Source of the DNA: Promethearchaeati archaeon
GTDB taxonomy: Archaea; Asgardarchaeota; Atabeyarchaeia; Atabeyarchaeales; Atabeyarchaeaceae
DNA length: 38,253 nucleotides
Direction of reading: 5' to 3'
NCBI GenBank assembly: GCA_019058495.1
Contig: JAHPYV010000001.1
Span: 1-38,253, forward strand
How positions within the stretch are numbered: the stretch's first letter is position 1; each line of letters opens with the position of its first letter. Both the position numbers and the translations under genes were made by a program. Of the stretch, positions 1 to 8,127 are shown piece after piece. The notes below the pieces were generated by a model, which saw only the letters and a program-made list of their open reading frames with translations, made no database searches and was not told the origin of the DNA.

Positions 1-10
1 GGCGCACCAT

Positions 11-100
11 TGTATAAATAGACAAAATATTAAATAGTAAGAGGACTAAATTTATAGTGACCGACATGGACTGTTAGTCCAGGGTCTATTGATCTAGATC
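11..100 (+). promoter_or_regulatory. Promoter and possible operator of the ArsR-type gene
   Basis: Two TATA-like stretches are visible (about 13-20 and 47-57). They are followed by a perfect short inverted repeat (GGACT, 3-nt loop, AGTCC at 68-80) and a perfect 10-bp palindrome GATCTAGATC at 91-100. The second TATA box would place the start of transcription near 80, inside the first inverted repeat. That is where an archaeal ArsR-type repressor could block its own gene. The promoter role is inferred from position and motif only. Confidence 0.35.
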
Positions 101-126
101 TCAATCATTCTAGCAGGTTGATAAAA

Positions 127-402
127 ATGGCCGAGATCGAGGTTAGTGGTGATGATGTCTCAAAACTCGCAAAAGCATTGGCCTCTCAAACTAGATGGGA
201 GATCATGAAACTTCTGCAGAGGCGAGCGGTTGATGTCAGCAGAATAGCGGAAACCCTTTATCAAACTGAGGCGAATATTTCGGCGCAAATCAAGATCCTT
301 GAAGAAGCAGGCTTGGTCAAGGCCCGCTACGAACCTGGCGTGCATGGAGTGCGCAAGATCTGTGAGCCAGCCGTCGATAAGGTTATAATAATATTCCGCT
401 AA
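127..402 (+). CDS. ArsR-type winged-helix transcriptional regulator
   Basis: This is a small protein of 91 residues with a single winged-helix DNA-binding domain. The pattern is typical of ArsR/HTH_20 regulators: a leading helix with LAKALASQTRWEIMKLL, then a recognition-helix region around AETLYQTEANISAQIKILEE, then a beta-wing (GLVKARYEPGVHGVRK). No metal-binding cysteine pair is seen, so a metal-sensing role is not supported. I chose the ATG at 127 over a TTG at 118 because AGGTTGAT lies just upstream. The gene stands alone, convergent with herA. Upstream palindromes suggest autoregulation. Its target genes are unknown. Confidence 0.75.
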   Translation: MAEIEVSGDDVSKLAKALASQTRWEIMKLLQRRAVDVSRIAETLYQTEANISAQIKILEEAGLVKARYEPGVHGVRKICEPAVDKVIIIFR

Positions 403-430
403 AAGCCCGCACGAAAGCATTCTTCAGCCG

Positions 431-1942
431 CTACACATCGAAAGTTCTCGCCACATCCTCTATACTTCTTGAGAGTCTTGGTTCGTTAGATTTCCTTTCC
501 CGAACATGAATGAAAACAGGGAAGTTCACTGCAGATCCAACTATCAGCGCCTCGCCAGCTCTTAGAGAAGAAACCGTCTCGAGAGCCGAGCGATCTATTC
601 CTTCGCTACTCTCCCCGATATGTTGGAGATCGTACGGGTTTGTGACTCTCATTATCACATGGGTATTGCATTGGGACAGAACCGTTGTTGACAATCTTAC
701 AGGTCTTTGACTTATAAGGACTAGCGAGGCAAAGAATTTTCTTCCTTCCCTTGCTATAGTTTCAATTATCCCTCTTGACGGAGCATAGCCTCTACTTCCC
801 TCAGGACAAAACTGATGAGCTTCCTCGAGGATCATCGCAAAAGGAGGGACCTCTTCCCTTCTCCTCAGCGAGAATAGTCTCGTAGCCAGATAAGTGATAA
901 TGATCTGCTTCCTGCGCAAGTTCACCGTGTCGCTTAAGTCGATTATGAGCGCTTTGCCTGGGATCAACACGTCGTCCAGTTTGGGATTCTCTTCTCTTCC
1001 GACTATCTTTAAGCTTTCAATATCGTAGAGCCAGCCCAGCAGTGCCTCTTTGGTTCTTGGGTTTATCCGTTCATCGGTTTCCACAGCATTGATGATGTCG
1101 GAGAGATCGAATATCTGTTTTGACTCCTGCATCTTTTTTTTCATGTCATCAATTATTCTACCAAGTTCTCTGGCTTGGATGGGAGACATCTGGGGTGCTA
1201 GTTCCATGATCAGATTGGCAGTGAGGTGTCTCGCAGCAATCTCAAAGTATGCGCCTTTCATTACTTTTACTTTATCGGAGAAATTCTCTAGACTAGGATG
1301 AATTGGTTTCTCTGCGAAGGCTATGTACTCTCCGTGAACGTCAATTACAACTATAGCTAGTCGCCCTTGCTCCCTTTGGCGTGAAAGAAGTTCCTCGATT
1401 AACACCGAGGATAAATATGATTTTCCTGAACCACTCATCGCCAATATCGCAACATGTTTCTGTAGAAGCCTCGTGAGATTCAAACTCACTTCGGTATTAT
1501 GCTGGTAGAGCGCTCCAATGTTCAACCCATTCTCGCGGTCAAAACCTAGAACTTCGCTTAGCATTTCGTCGTCAGCTAAGTAAACCTTCTCTCCAGGACT
1601 AGGTGGGTAATCAACCTTACCAAATCCTCCACTGACACTGCTCCGTACCCCCATCAATTTTGCATTAGCTATGACATACTCCCACCTATCAATGGGGAAG
1701 ATAGATTTGAGCGGAGCCCCTCTCTCAAATTCCTTGACAGCCTCAGCTCTCTCGAAATACCTATTCGTCTTGAAGATTTCGGACACGACACCTATGACTG
1801 TTCCATCTTCTCCTTGGAGTTCAACAAAGTGTCCTTTCCTTACTGGTATACTCTCCGCTGCATTTGTTATTACGAAGCTGAATTCACTTGAGTTTGGACC
1901 ATTCATGGTGCAGATGACTGCCCCAATTTCTCTCTTTTGCAT
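431..1942 (-). CDS. herA: HerA, bipolar DNA helicase/translocase ATPase
   Basis: HerA is a hexameric FtsK-like ATPase that works with NurA to resect DNA ends for homologous recombination. The 503-residue protein has an N-terminal beta-barrel (HAS-barrel) region over roughly the first 130 residues. It has a Walker A motif (MSGSGKS, residues 169-175), the DVHGEY segment (201-206), a Walker B motif (ILEEAH, 371-376) and an arginine-rich sensor region with SQRPVRLS. Length matches the family. The ATG is preceded by AGGTGATCG at good spacing. It is the last gene of a minus-strand operon pyrG-nurA-herA, about 100 nt after nurA. In many archaea herA and nurA sit with mre11 and rad50, which are not in this window. 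Confidence 0.93.
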   Translation of the reverse strand: MQKREIGAVICTMNGPNSSEFSFVITNAAESIPVRKGHFVELQGEDGTVIGVVSEIFKTNRYFERAEAVKEFERGAPLKSIFPIDRWEYVIANAKLMGVRSSVSGGFGKVDYPPSPGEKVYLADDEMLSEVLGFDRENGLNIGALYQHNTEVSLNLTRLLQKHVAILAMSGSGKSYLSSVLIEELLSRQREQGRLAIVVIDVHGEYIAFAEKPIHPSLENFSDKVKVMKGAYFEIAARHLTANLIMELAPQMSPIQARELGRIIDDMKKKMQESKQIFDLSDIINAVETDERINPRTKEALLGWLYDIESLKIVGREENPKLDDVLIPGKALIIDLSDTVNLRRKQIIITYLATRLFSLRRREEVPPFAMILEEAHQFCPEGSRGYAPSRGIIETIAREGRKFFASLVLISQRPVRLSTTVLSQCNTHVIMRVTNPYDLQHIGESSEGIDRSALETVSSLRAGEALIVGSAVNFPVFIHVRERKSNEPRLSRSIEDVARTFDV

Positions 1943-2045
1943 AACCGACGATCACCTGATCACAGCTCACGGTTACAGAGATAGTTGAGTGACAAAACCC
2001 CCGTAATTCATCAACTGTTCCATGGCCTACTTGTCTGTATCTTGT

Positions 2046-3227
2046 TTATCTGAATGGTCTCCTCTCCCTCCTCAATTTACTGAGGATGAAGGAGTCCCCC
2101 GTTTTCCGAACCAGTTGTTCATATATGATCTCGATATCTCCATCTAGCAAATGCGCTCTTGCATCTGCCTCGATTAAGACTGAAGGTATCCCATACTCCG
2201 CGTTATGGTACGACAGGGGCAGAACAACAGAAGATATTTTTTTCGCTGTTAGTAATTGGTTAGATTCGGTTGCTAAATACTCCACTCTAATTGGTTTATC
2301 ATACTCGACAGTTCTCAGATAGAAAACGTTCACCGAATCAGCCCAAACCTTGTTTCTAAAGTCATCAAATATCGGATAGTCAAGCGGAAACTCAGCATAA
2401 CGAAAGACAGGTGTTCTCTCCCCAGGGTCAAGAACTCGCTGCAGAAACTCGGTGTCCCTTGTCTGCTGAATTACTCTTCTGTAGTCAAGGTCGAGAATTC
2501 TCTTAAGACCTGGTACCTTTTCCACCAAGTGGGGGATTAGCCTGCCGATAATCTGCATGTATCTTATGCTACGGCTATCTTCGATAACTCCAACCAGAAG
2601 CGTCCCAGACTCGATACATGATTTGTAGAGATCTTCGTAAAGTTCTACTACTTTTTCGTACTTGCGAGTCAACGTTGAGTAAGATGGGGGTCTGTCACTC
2701 AGTTGAGGAACTATCGAACCATTAAGAATAATCAAGTCAACTTTGGTATAATCCTGCAACTGTATTGCAAGCTGTATTTCACAGGTTACTCTCTCAATGG
2801 ACGTTCTCAGTTCAAAGTCTGGGATCGGGGACGGTTGGAGGCTCGAGATTATATTTGGAAGAGGAGTCTCCTCAGGAAAGTAGCCGACTTCAAGTTTGCC
2901 ATTAGGCCCATACGTGAAAATTGCAGCAACAGCTCTCGTCAAGATCAGGTTCATATTCTGGTAGGAACGGGCTACGATGCCTCCGTCTATTCCTGCTACC
3001 CGAAGTCCCGCTAAGCTTGTTGGTTTGACTTCGTAATAGGATTTTTCTTCTAAGATGTCACTAGTTATCTGCCGATTGAGAAGAGAGAGATCTAGACTGT
3101 TCTTTGTTTCTTTGAGGATTTCACCTAGTTTGGTTTTGTCTTCTTCAAGTCTCCTGATCTCAGCGGCGATATTGTTTACTGTTTCGTCAAGTTTATTGGC
3201 GTCCCTGCTATCATGCTGTCCTCTCAT
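2046..3227 (-). CDS. nurA: NurA, 5'-3' DNA end-processing nuclease
   Basis: NurA is the nuclease partner of HerA in DNA double-strand break resection. The 393-residue protein begins with a predicted coiled coil (about residues 12-48, rich in E, K and L). The nuclease core follows, with the metal-binding aspartate in VAGIDGG (Asp81), then IILNGSIVPQL and VGVIEDSRS as probable later motifs. Its start codon overlaps the pyrG stop as ATGA, so the two genes are probably translationally coupled. The position directly before herA supports the assignment, because nurA-herA adjacency is a known archaeal arrangement. Family length is usually 300-400 residues, so this copy appears complete. Confidence 0.9.
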   Translation of the reverse strand: MRGQHDSRDANKLDETVNNIAAEIRRLEEDKTKLGEILKETKNSLDLSLLNRQITSDILEEKSYYEVKPTSLAGLRVAGIDGGIVARSYQNMNLILTRAVAAIFTYGPNGKLEVGYFPEETPLPNIISSLQPSPIPDFELRTSIERVTCEIQLAIQLQDYTKVDLIILNGSIVPQLSDRPPSYSTLTRKYEKVVELYEDLYKSCIESGTLLVGVIEDSRSIRYMQIIGRLIPHLVEKVPGLKRILDLDYRRVIQQTRDTEFLQRVLDPGERTPVFRYAEFPLDYPIFDDFRNKVWADSVNVFYLRTVEYDKPIRVEYLATESNQLLTAKKISSVVLPLSYHNAEYGIPSVLIEADARAHLLDGDIEIIYEQLVRKTGDSFILSKLRRERRPFR

Positions 3228-4930
3228 TTTGTGGAACTCACTTCAATCAGTTTAGGCGGATGAGTTTTCTTTCCTCCGTCTTTCCATTCTATGGCAGCCC
3301 TAATGAACGCAGAGTAAAGCGCGTTAGGGTTATCTGGCCTGCTCGTAAACTCGGGGTGAAATTGGACACCTAGGATCCATGCGTCTCCATCTACTTCGAT
3401 GGCATTGATGATCTTGCCTGTCTCATCGTAAGCTGACACTAAGAGTCCGGCTTTCTCTGCTTTCTCTACATAGTCTCTGATCAGATGGTATCTGTGTCTG
3501 AACCGCTCGATAACAGTGTCTTTTCCATATGCATTGTAGAGCTTGGTTCCTTTCTTTATTTTGACTACATGACCTCCAAGGCGCATCGTTCCGCCTTTAG
3601 TATCTATTAGCTTCTGATCTGGAAGCAGATCAACCACAGGGAATGGCGTATTGGGCTCAACTTCACTTGTGTTGGCACCCTTCAAGCCGAGAACTAATCT
3701 GCAGAATGCAATGAACAGCATTTGTGCGCCATAGCAGATTCCCAGGTAGGGTATCCCAAGTTCCAAAGCTGTCTGGGCGGTCAGGATCATTCCTTCGACT
3801 CCTCTCTCGCCAAACCCTGGAGTCGCAAGGATTCCATCATACTTCAGAAGCTCTTCTCTCCTTTCTGGCTCCTTCTCCATAAGCTCTGTATCTATCCAGT
3901 TGATCTTCACGGTCGCGCTGGAAAATGCGGCCGCGTGTTTCAAAGCCTCATTGATGCTGACATAGCTATCTGGGATTGCGACGTATTTTCCAGGCATTGC
4001 TATGGATATCTCTCTAGTTACATTCCTGTAAAGGTTCACAACGCTTACCCATTGGTTACTATCTACTCTCCTCTTTGGAAGCTCAAGTATCTTGCAAAGA
4101 TAATCGCCTAGTCCTTCCTTCTCGAACAATAGTGGAAGTTCATAGATGACTCCCAGATTCGGATTTGATATTACGGCCTCCGGTTGAACGTTACAGAACA
4201 AACTGATCTTCCGTTTAACGTCACTCGTAAGTGGAACTACGGCTCTGCCAAGTATCACGTCAGGCTGCAAACCAGCTTGCTGCAGCAATCTGACACTGTG
4301 TTGCGTAGGCTTAGACTTAAGCTGACCTACAGTTTCAAGATACGGCACCAAAGTCACATGGACTAGAACCACATTATCCCTTCTCTCTTCCAATCTGATC
4401 TGCCGGATAGCTTCCAAATAGGGACTAGATTCAATGTCACCAACAGTTCCACCAACCTCAGTTACAAGTAAGTCAGGTTTGTCGTCTTCAACAACCTTCC
4501 TGAGTCTGCCCTTAATCTCATCTGTGATGTGTGGAATGATCTGAACAGTCTTACCGAGAAAATCACCACGCCTTTCCTTCATAATCACGGTCAGATAGAC
4601 CTGGCCTGAAGTTATGTTGTGTGATGGATCAATATTCTTGCCGAGAAACCTCTCATAGGTGCCGAAATCCTGGTCTATCTCCGAGATTCTGAGGGTCATA
4701 TCCTTAGAAGGTTTAAACTCCCAAACATTATTAGTTATGAAAACCTCGCCATGCTCCACTGGGTTCAATGTTCCTGGATCAACATTGAAATAGGGATCAA
4801 CTTTTATCGCATCAACATCAAAACCCCTAAACTGCATAATCTTGCCTATCGAAGCCGCGCTGACCCCTTTGCCTAGACCCGACATAACACCGCCCGTTAC
4901 AAAAACGTACTTTGTATTGCCTCTCATCAT
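3224..4930 (-). CDS. pyrG: CTP synthase (glutamine-hydrolysing)
   Basis: PyrG converts UTP to CTP using ATP and ammonia from glutamine. The synthetase domain is residues 1 to about 290, with an N-terminal KYVFVTGGVMSGLGKG P-loop and the GGTVGDIES motif around 160-168. The glutamine amidotransferase domain follows, with nucleophile Cys399 in GICYGAQ and the His525/Glu527 pair in FHPEF. It is longer (568 residues) than the E. coli enzyme (545). One visible cause is an insertion of about 13 residues between GEVF (61-64) and the metal-site DFG (88-90), where most enzymes have a short DDG-type loop. The C-terminal tail is also basic and polar. It leads the pyrG-nurA-herA operon. A fragment matching its first 14 codons lies at 7957-7998. 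Confidence 0.96.
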   Translation of the reverse strand: MMRGNTKYVFVTGGVMSGLGKGVSAASIGKIMQFRGFDVDAIKVDPYFNVDPGTLNPVEHGEVFITNNVWEFKPSKDMTLRISEIDQDFGTYERFLGKNIDPSHNITSGQVYLTVIMKERRGDFLGKTVQIIPHITDEIKGRLRKVVEDDKPDLLVTEVGGTVGDIESSPYLEAIRQIRLEERRDNVVLVHVTLVPYLETVGQLKSKPTQHSVRLLQQAGLQPDVILGRAVVPLTSDVKRKISLFCNVQPEAVISNPNLGVIYELPLLFEKEGLGDYLCKILELPKRRVDSNQWVSVVNLYRNVTREISIAMPGKYVAIPDSYVSINEALKHAAAFSSATVKINWIDTELMEKEPERREELLKYDGILATPGFGERGVEGMILTAQTALELGIPYLGICYGAQMLFIAFCRLVLGLKGANTSEVEPNTPFPVVDLLPDQKLIDTKGGTMRLGGHVVKIKKGTKLYNAYGKDTVIERFRHRYHLIRDYVEKAEKAGLLVSAYDETGKIINAIEVDGDAWILGVQFHPEFTSRPDNPNALYSAFIRAAIEWKDGGKKTHPPKLIEVSSTK

Positions 4931-5738
4931 ATCTACACCTAAAGAAGAGTTGCTTACTAGTCAAGAAAAGTTAATTGCAGTATTATTCAAATCAGGAACA
5001 GAAGTACCACTCATAATATTCCCATGTGTGATAAGATGTATTTTACATTCCTCTTAAACGACTCTCATGGAAAAGTTGGGGTCATCGCGAGGATGTAACA
5101 TACTCTGCAATTGCATTTGAGGGCTCATCACTTTACTATTTCATCACCACGTTTCCTGACCCGCTTGCAGAACCGTCGTTTCCTCGTCTAAATCATGGAA
5201 AGGCACGATATTAAGCTTGTCTCTCCTCGCGGTAGTGCATGATGTGTAATTCCTGAAATACTGGTTACAAAGCACCAGAAATGTTGCTCCAACACTAGAC
5301 TATTTAGTGCGTCACATGGTTGCAGTAGGATACTTTGCTATTTTTCTAAATAGGTTAACGGAAACATGAAATATACCGCGTCGTATCTGTGATGTCACTT
5401 CATGATCCATCGTTGACGAGATGGTAAGCATTAGTTGTTCCTCCGACCCTACGATTATTCTTCGGTACCGGCTATGTCTGACTGATTTTTGCTGTAGGGT
5501 TTTAAGAAGGTTCTCATTTGTTTTTCGCCTTATATAGAATGGTTATTGATCGCGGTTCTGAATAACGCGGACAACAGAAAATTCGCGACCGATATCTGAG
5601 AAAAGTCGAGAGAATCAACGATGTGTTCTTGGAGTATAAATATCGTATTTGCCCAACATCGCCTTGGAAACGATGCATCATCATCATTTGACCAAGCTGT
5701 ATCGCCTCACTTGATAGCTTAACTGCAGCGAGAACACG
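4931..5738. other. Long gene-free stretch upstream of pyrG
   Basis: About 800 nt contain no convincing gene or tRNA. The pyrG promoter must lie in its first part. A TATA-like TATAAATA at 5635-5642 could serve the plus-strand gene at 5757. A small hairpin (CTGGT and ACCAG around an 8-nt loop, about 5262-5279) and another (CCATC and GATGG, near 5409-5427) are present but weak. The low gene density is unlike the rest of the window and fits an inserted or decaying accessory segment. Confidence 0.5.
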
Positions 5739-5756
5739 ATGGAAGGGGTTGAGAGG

Positions 5757-7901
5757 ATGCATACTGAAAACGGAGAAAACGTACGAGGAAACCCGGAGAA
5801 TCCAAGGGAAGACGACAAGGAAGGGGACAATCTAGAACTTTGTCTAAAAGAATATCAGGATACATTGAACCAATCAGAAGAACCTGTCGAGGAGAAATCA
5901 GAAGCCGAATCAATAGTCCCCATCGATGAATCTGGGAGAAGGGAAGAAGACGGCGGAGACGCCGACCTAGAACAGTGTCTGAAAGAATTCCAAGAAACAT
6001 TAAACCAACCAGAAGAACTCGACCAGACAAGTCCAGAGGAGGAATCAATAGTCCTCAACGATGGATTCGGCGGGAAGGGAACGGAAGCCCACGAAATTGA
6101 AACAAAAAGCCCTGAGGATGAAAACCCGAAAGCACTCAGTACGGGAGGAGAAGATGGAACAAGTCAAGAGAGCCAAGAAGCAACGGACAAACAAAAAACA
6201 GACGACGGAGAGGCTACTCAAGTACCCGAGAAAGAAGAACAAAGGACAGATGCCGATATTAAGAGCCAATCAACAAAAGAGGAAAAAAGGCTTCCTCAAC
6301 AGAGCGATAGGAGCCTCAACCAAGATGAAGAACGAGGAGAATTCAAAGCGGAGAGGGATAAGAATGCTACAGAAGAACCTCAACCGACATCAGAGCATCA
6401 AGAAGGCGACCTAGAACACAACAAACACCAGGAGACACGAGCAAATAAACAGCATGAGATCAACGAAAGCAAGAAAACCGAGATAAGAAACGCCAAGCAA
6501 GATACTGAAAACCAAGAACAAAGGCCCACTTCTCCGAAACCGAGTGATAACCCCAGAGCATTTCTCGAAGCCAACCGCGAGCTCCTCATGATGGAAGGAA
6601 TAGCCTTCAAGAACGATGAAGCAAAGCTGGACGAGAAAACGACGCTGAAGTTGAACGTGAACGAGGGATTCACAATAATCCATGAAAACTGGAGCTACAT
6701 GATCACGACTACAAAGCAAGAAAGCATAGGAAACCTGGTGCTAAGCAGATACAGAACACGACAAGGGGAAGAATTCCTTCACATACCAGAGCAGGGAAAA
6801 GTGGTTCCACCCCACGAAACACCGTGGTATGCCTTATCACCAGATACTAGAATATACCTTGAAAAAGGCTACAAGCATGAGTTACTCCGAGCTGCAATAG
6901 CCAAAGCGGGAGGAGAGGCTCAACTCAGGCGAGAATTGAAGGACAGAGAAACACACCTATGTGACAACTACTTATACAGACATCTGCGTGAACAACGAGA
7001 AAGCATGCAAGCAGGCAAGCTAGTTGCAATTCTAACAAATCTTGAGAAAGACCTCGATGAACCAAATAGCCACATTACCGCAATCGGAAACAAAAGAGCA
7101 ATAGAAACCCCAAATTTACCATTCAGCCTCAACAGCACTGATGGTGCAAGAATAATGGCAGCAAGGTACTCAGATGGGACCAACTGTACACCAGAAGGAA
7201 GAGGACCGGAGTTTGACTACGCAAACAACGACCTGGAATGCAGAAATCGGGTCGAAGAATCCTTGAGAGAAGTCTTCGGTAGAGCGAACATAGTCAACAA
7301 AGAATATGAGACAGGTGAGGTGCCAAAAGTGCGAACGTCAACATACATTATCGGACAAACACTGGAAAGAGCAGGAGCAGTAATTGGTGAAGTAATCGAA
7401 CAAAACCCGCATGTGCCCACCTTTATATTGGAAGGGTCAAGAGAAATGAAACGTGAGTGGCTAATACAGGCTTTTGGCGATGAAGGATACGTATGGCCAC
7501 AAAGAGGAAAAATTCGCCTAGGGAGAGCGGCAGAAGTGACAGGAGTCCTATCCGAGGATATGAAGAAATACCTCGAACAACTAAAATGGGAGGACAAAAT
7601 CTTTCGCGGAAACTTAATCTGCCGAGCACACCCATACGATGATCTTCCATTTGAAATCAAGGAAGCAATAGGAAACCACCCGCCTAACCTATTATTAGAA
7701 GAGAGGAGCATGCTCAGGAGCTTCGGGATTAACACGAAAATGTATCCTAGAGATATCTATCGTAGAGAAGGAGGCTTTGGAGCTAACTGGATTCTGCAAA
7801 CTGAAACCAGAGAAGATGGCAAACGTTTTCTTTACGAAATAGGTTTTCCACAAGAAAGGAAGAGGATGGAACTGATCTCAATGCTGAGACTCGAGAAGTG
7901 A
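5757..7901 (+). CDS. Free-standing LAGLIDADG-like protein with long charged N-terminal extension
   Basis: The product was not recognised by name. Residue numbers count from a first ATG at 5739. I prefer the ATG at 5757 (residue 7) because GGAAGGGG lies 8 nt before it. Residues 1 to about 275 are very rich in E, K, Q, D and N and look disordered. They include two copies of a 45-residue repeat (from residues 30 and 75, each with LKEYQ/LKEFQ and TLNQ). The C-terminal half looks folded. It has a helical segment (about 378-440), then a LAGLIDADG-like first motif (ARIMAARYSDG, 470-480, acidic Asp479), an F-x-YANNDLE-type strand, and a second motif (REWLIQAFGDEG, ending at 583, acidic Asp581/Glu582). 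The two motifs are about 100 residues apart, as in two-repeat LAGLIDADG proteins. Homing endonuclease or derived DNA-binding protein is the best guess. It stands alone between pyrG and purA. Confidence 0.6.
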   Translation: MHTENGENVRGNPENPREDDKEGDNLELCLKEYQDTLNQSEEPVEEKSEAESIVPIDESGRREEDGGDADLEQCLKEFQETLNQPEELDQTSPEEESIVLNDGFGGKGTEAHEIETKSPEDENPKALSTGGEDGTSQESQEATDKQKTDDGEATQVPEKEEQRTDADIKSQSTKEEKRLPQQSDRSLNQDEERGEFKAERDKNATEEPQPTSEHQEGDLEHNKHQETRANKQHEINESKKTEIRNAKQDTENQEQRPTSPKPSDNPRAFLEANRELLMMEGIAFKNDEAKLDEKTTLKLNVNEGFTIIHENWSYMITTTKQESIGNLVLSRYRTRQGEEFLHIPEQGKVVPPHETPWYALSPDTRIYLEKGYKHELLRAAIAKAGGEAQLRRELKDRETHLCDNYLYRHLREQRESMQAGKLVAILTNLEKDLDEPNSHITAIGNKRAIETPNLPFSLNSTDGARIMAARYSDGTNCTPEGRGPEFDYANNDLECRNRVEESLREVFGRANIVNKEYETGEVPKVRTSTYIIGQTLERAGAVIGEVIEQNPHVPTFILEGSREMKREWLIQAFGDEGYVWPQRGKIRLGRAAEVTGVLSEDMKKYLEQLKWEDKIFRGNLICRAHPYDDLPFEIKEAIGNHPPNLLLEERSMLRSFGINTKMYPRDIYRREGGFGANWILQTETREDGKRFLYEIGFPQERKRMELISMLRLEK
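5826..6071 (+). repeat. Tandem 45-codon repeat inside the charged N-terminus
   Basis: Two coding copies start at 5826 and 5961, exactly 135 nt apart. Each encodes an acidic residue pair, then LE-x-CLKE(Y/F)Q(D/E)TLNQ-x-EE, and later ESIV. The DNA copies differ at many third positions, so the duplication is old and the protein pattern has been kept. One cysteine per repeat is conserved in otherwise low-complexity sequence. Confidence 0.75.
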
Positions 7902-7956
7902 GGATCCAAAAAAACCTCGGATGATGGAGGATTCGTAGAATTGGCTGAGCGAGCAT

Positions 7957-7998
7957 GCCCCCGGTCACAAGAATATATTTCGTGTTAGTTCTCATCAA
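7957..7998 (-). pseudogene. Remnant of a pyrG 5' end
   Basis: On the minus strand, a TTG-ATG start is followed by codons for MMRTNTKYILVTGG. The intact pyrG starts MMRGNTKYVFVTGG. Ten of the last twelve and both initiator residues correspond, giving about 28 of 42 identical bases with differences mostly at third codon positions. The match ends at about codon 14-16, after which the reading frame shows nothing like CTP synthase. A Shine-Dalgarno-like AGAGGT precedes it. The synonymous pattern suggests a fragment of a diverged, once-functional pyrG rather than a fresh copy of the neighbour. Confidence 0.6.
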
Positions 7999-8080
7999 TA
8001 GATACCTCTAACCCAGAGTTGACACAGTTAGAATAAAGCTCTCCTACCTTCCCTTGAAGGTATGACGATACATAATAGGA

Positions 8081-8116
8081 TGTCTACTAAACTCTTTTAA
8101 AGAGTTTTCGTAGACA
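8081..8116. repeat. 36-bp near-perfect palindrome
   Basis: The outer arms TGTCTAC (8081-8087) and GTAGACA (8110-8116) enclose inner arms AAACTCTTT (8089-8097) and AAAGAGTTT (8099-8107), with a single T between them. Only a 1-nt against 2-nt internal mismatch interrupts the symmetry. It could be a protein-binding or recombination site, or a hairpin in RNA. It lies about 80 bp beyond the pyrG remnant. Confidence 0.7.
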
Positions 8117-8127
8117 ACACATGAAAC

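Noticed and set aside
6061-6414. Alternative plus-strand frame of 117 residues inside the charged N-terminus
   Set aside because: The purine-rich low-complexity DNA opens several frames. The lysine-rich translation is an artefact of composition.
7783-7956. Remainder of the minus-strand frame beyond the pyrG-like start
   Set aside because: After VTGGM the translation loses all likeness to CTP synthase and lies antisense to the end of the LAGLIDADG-like gene, so only the first 14 codons are treated as pyrG-derived.
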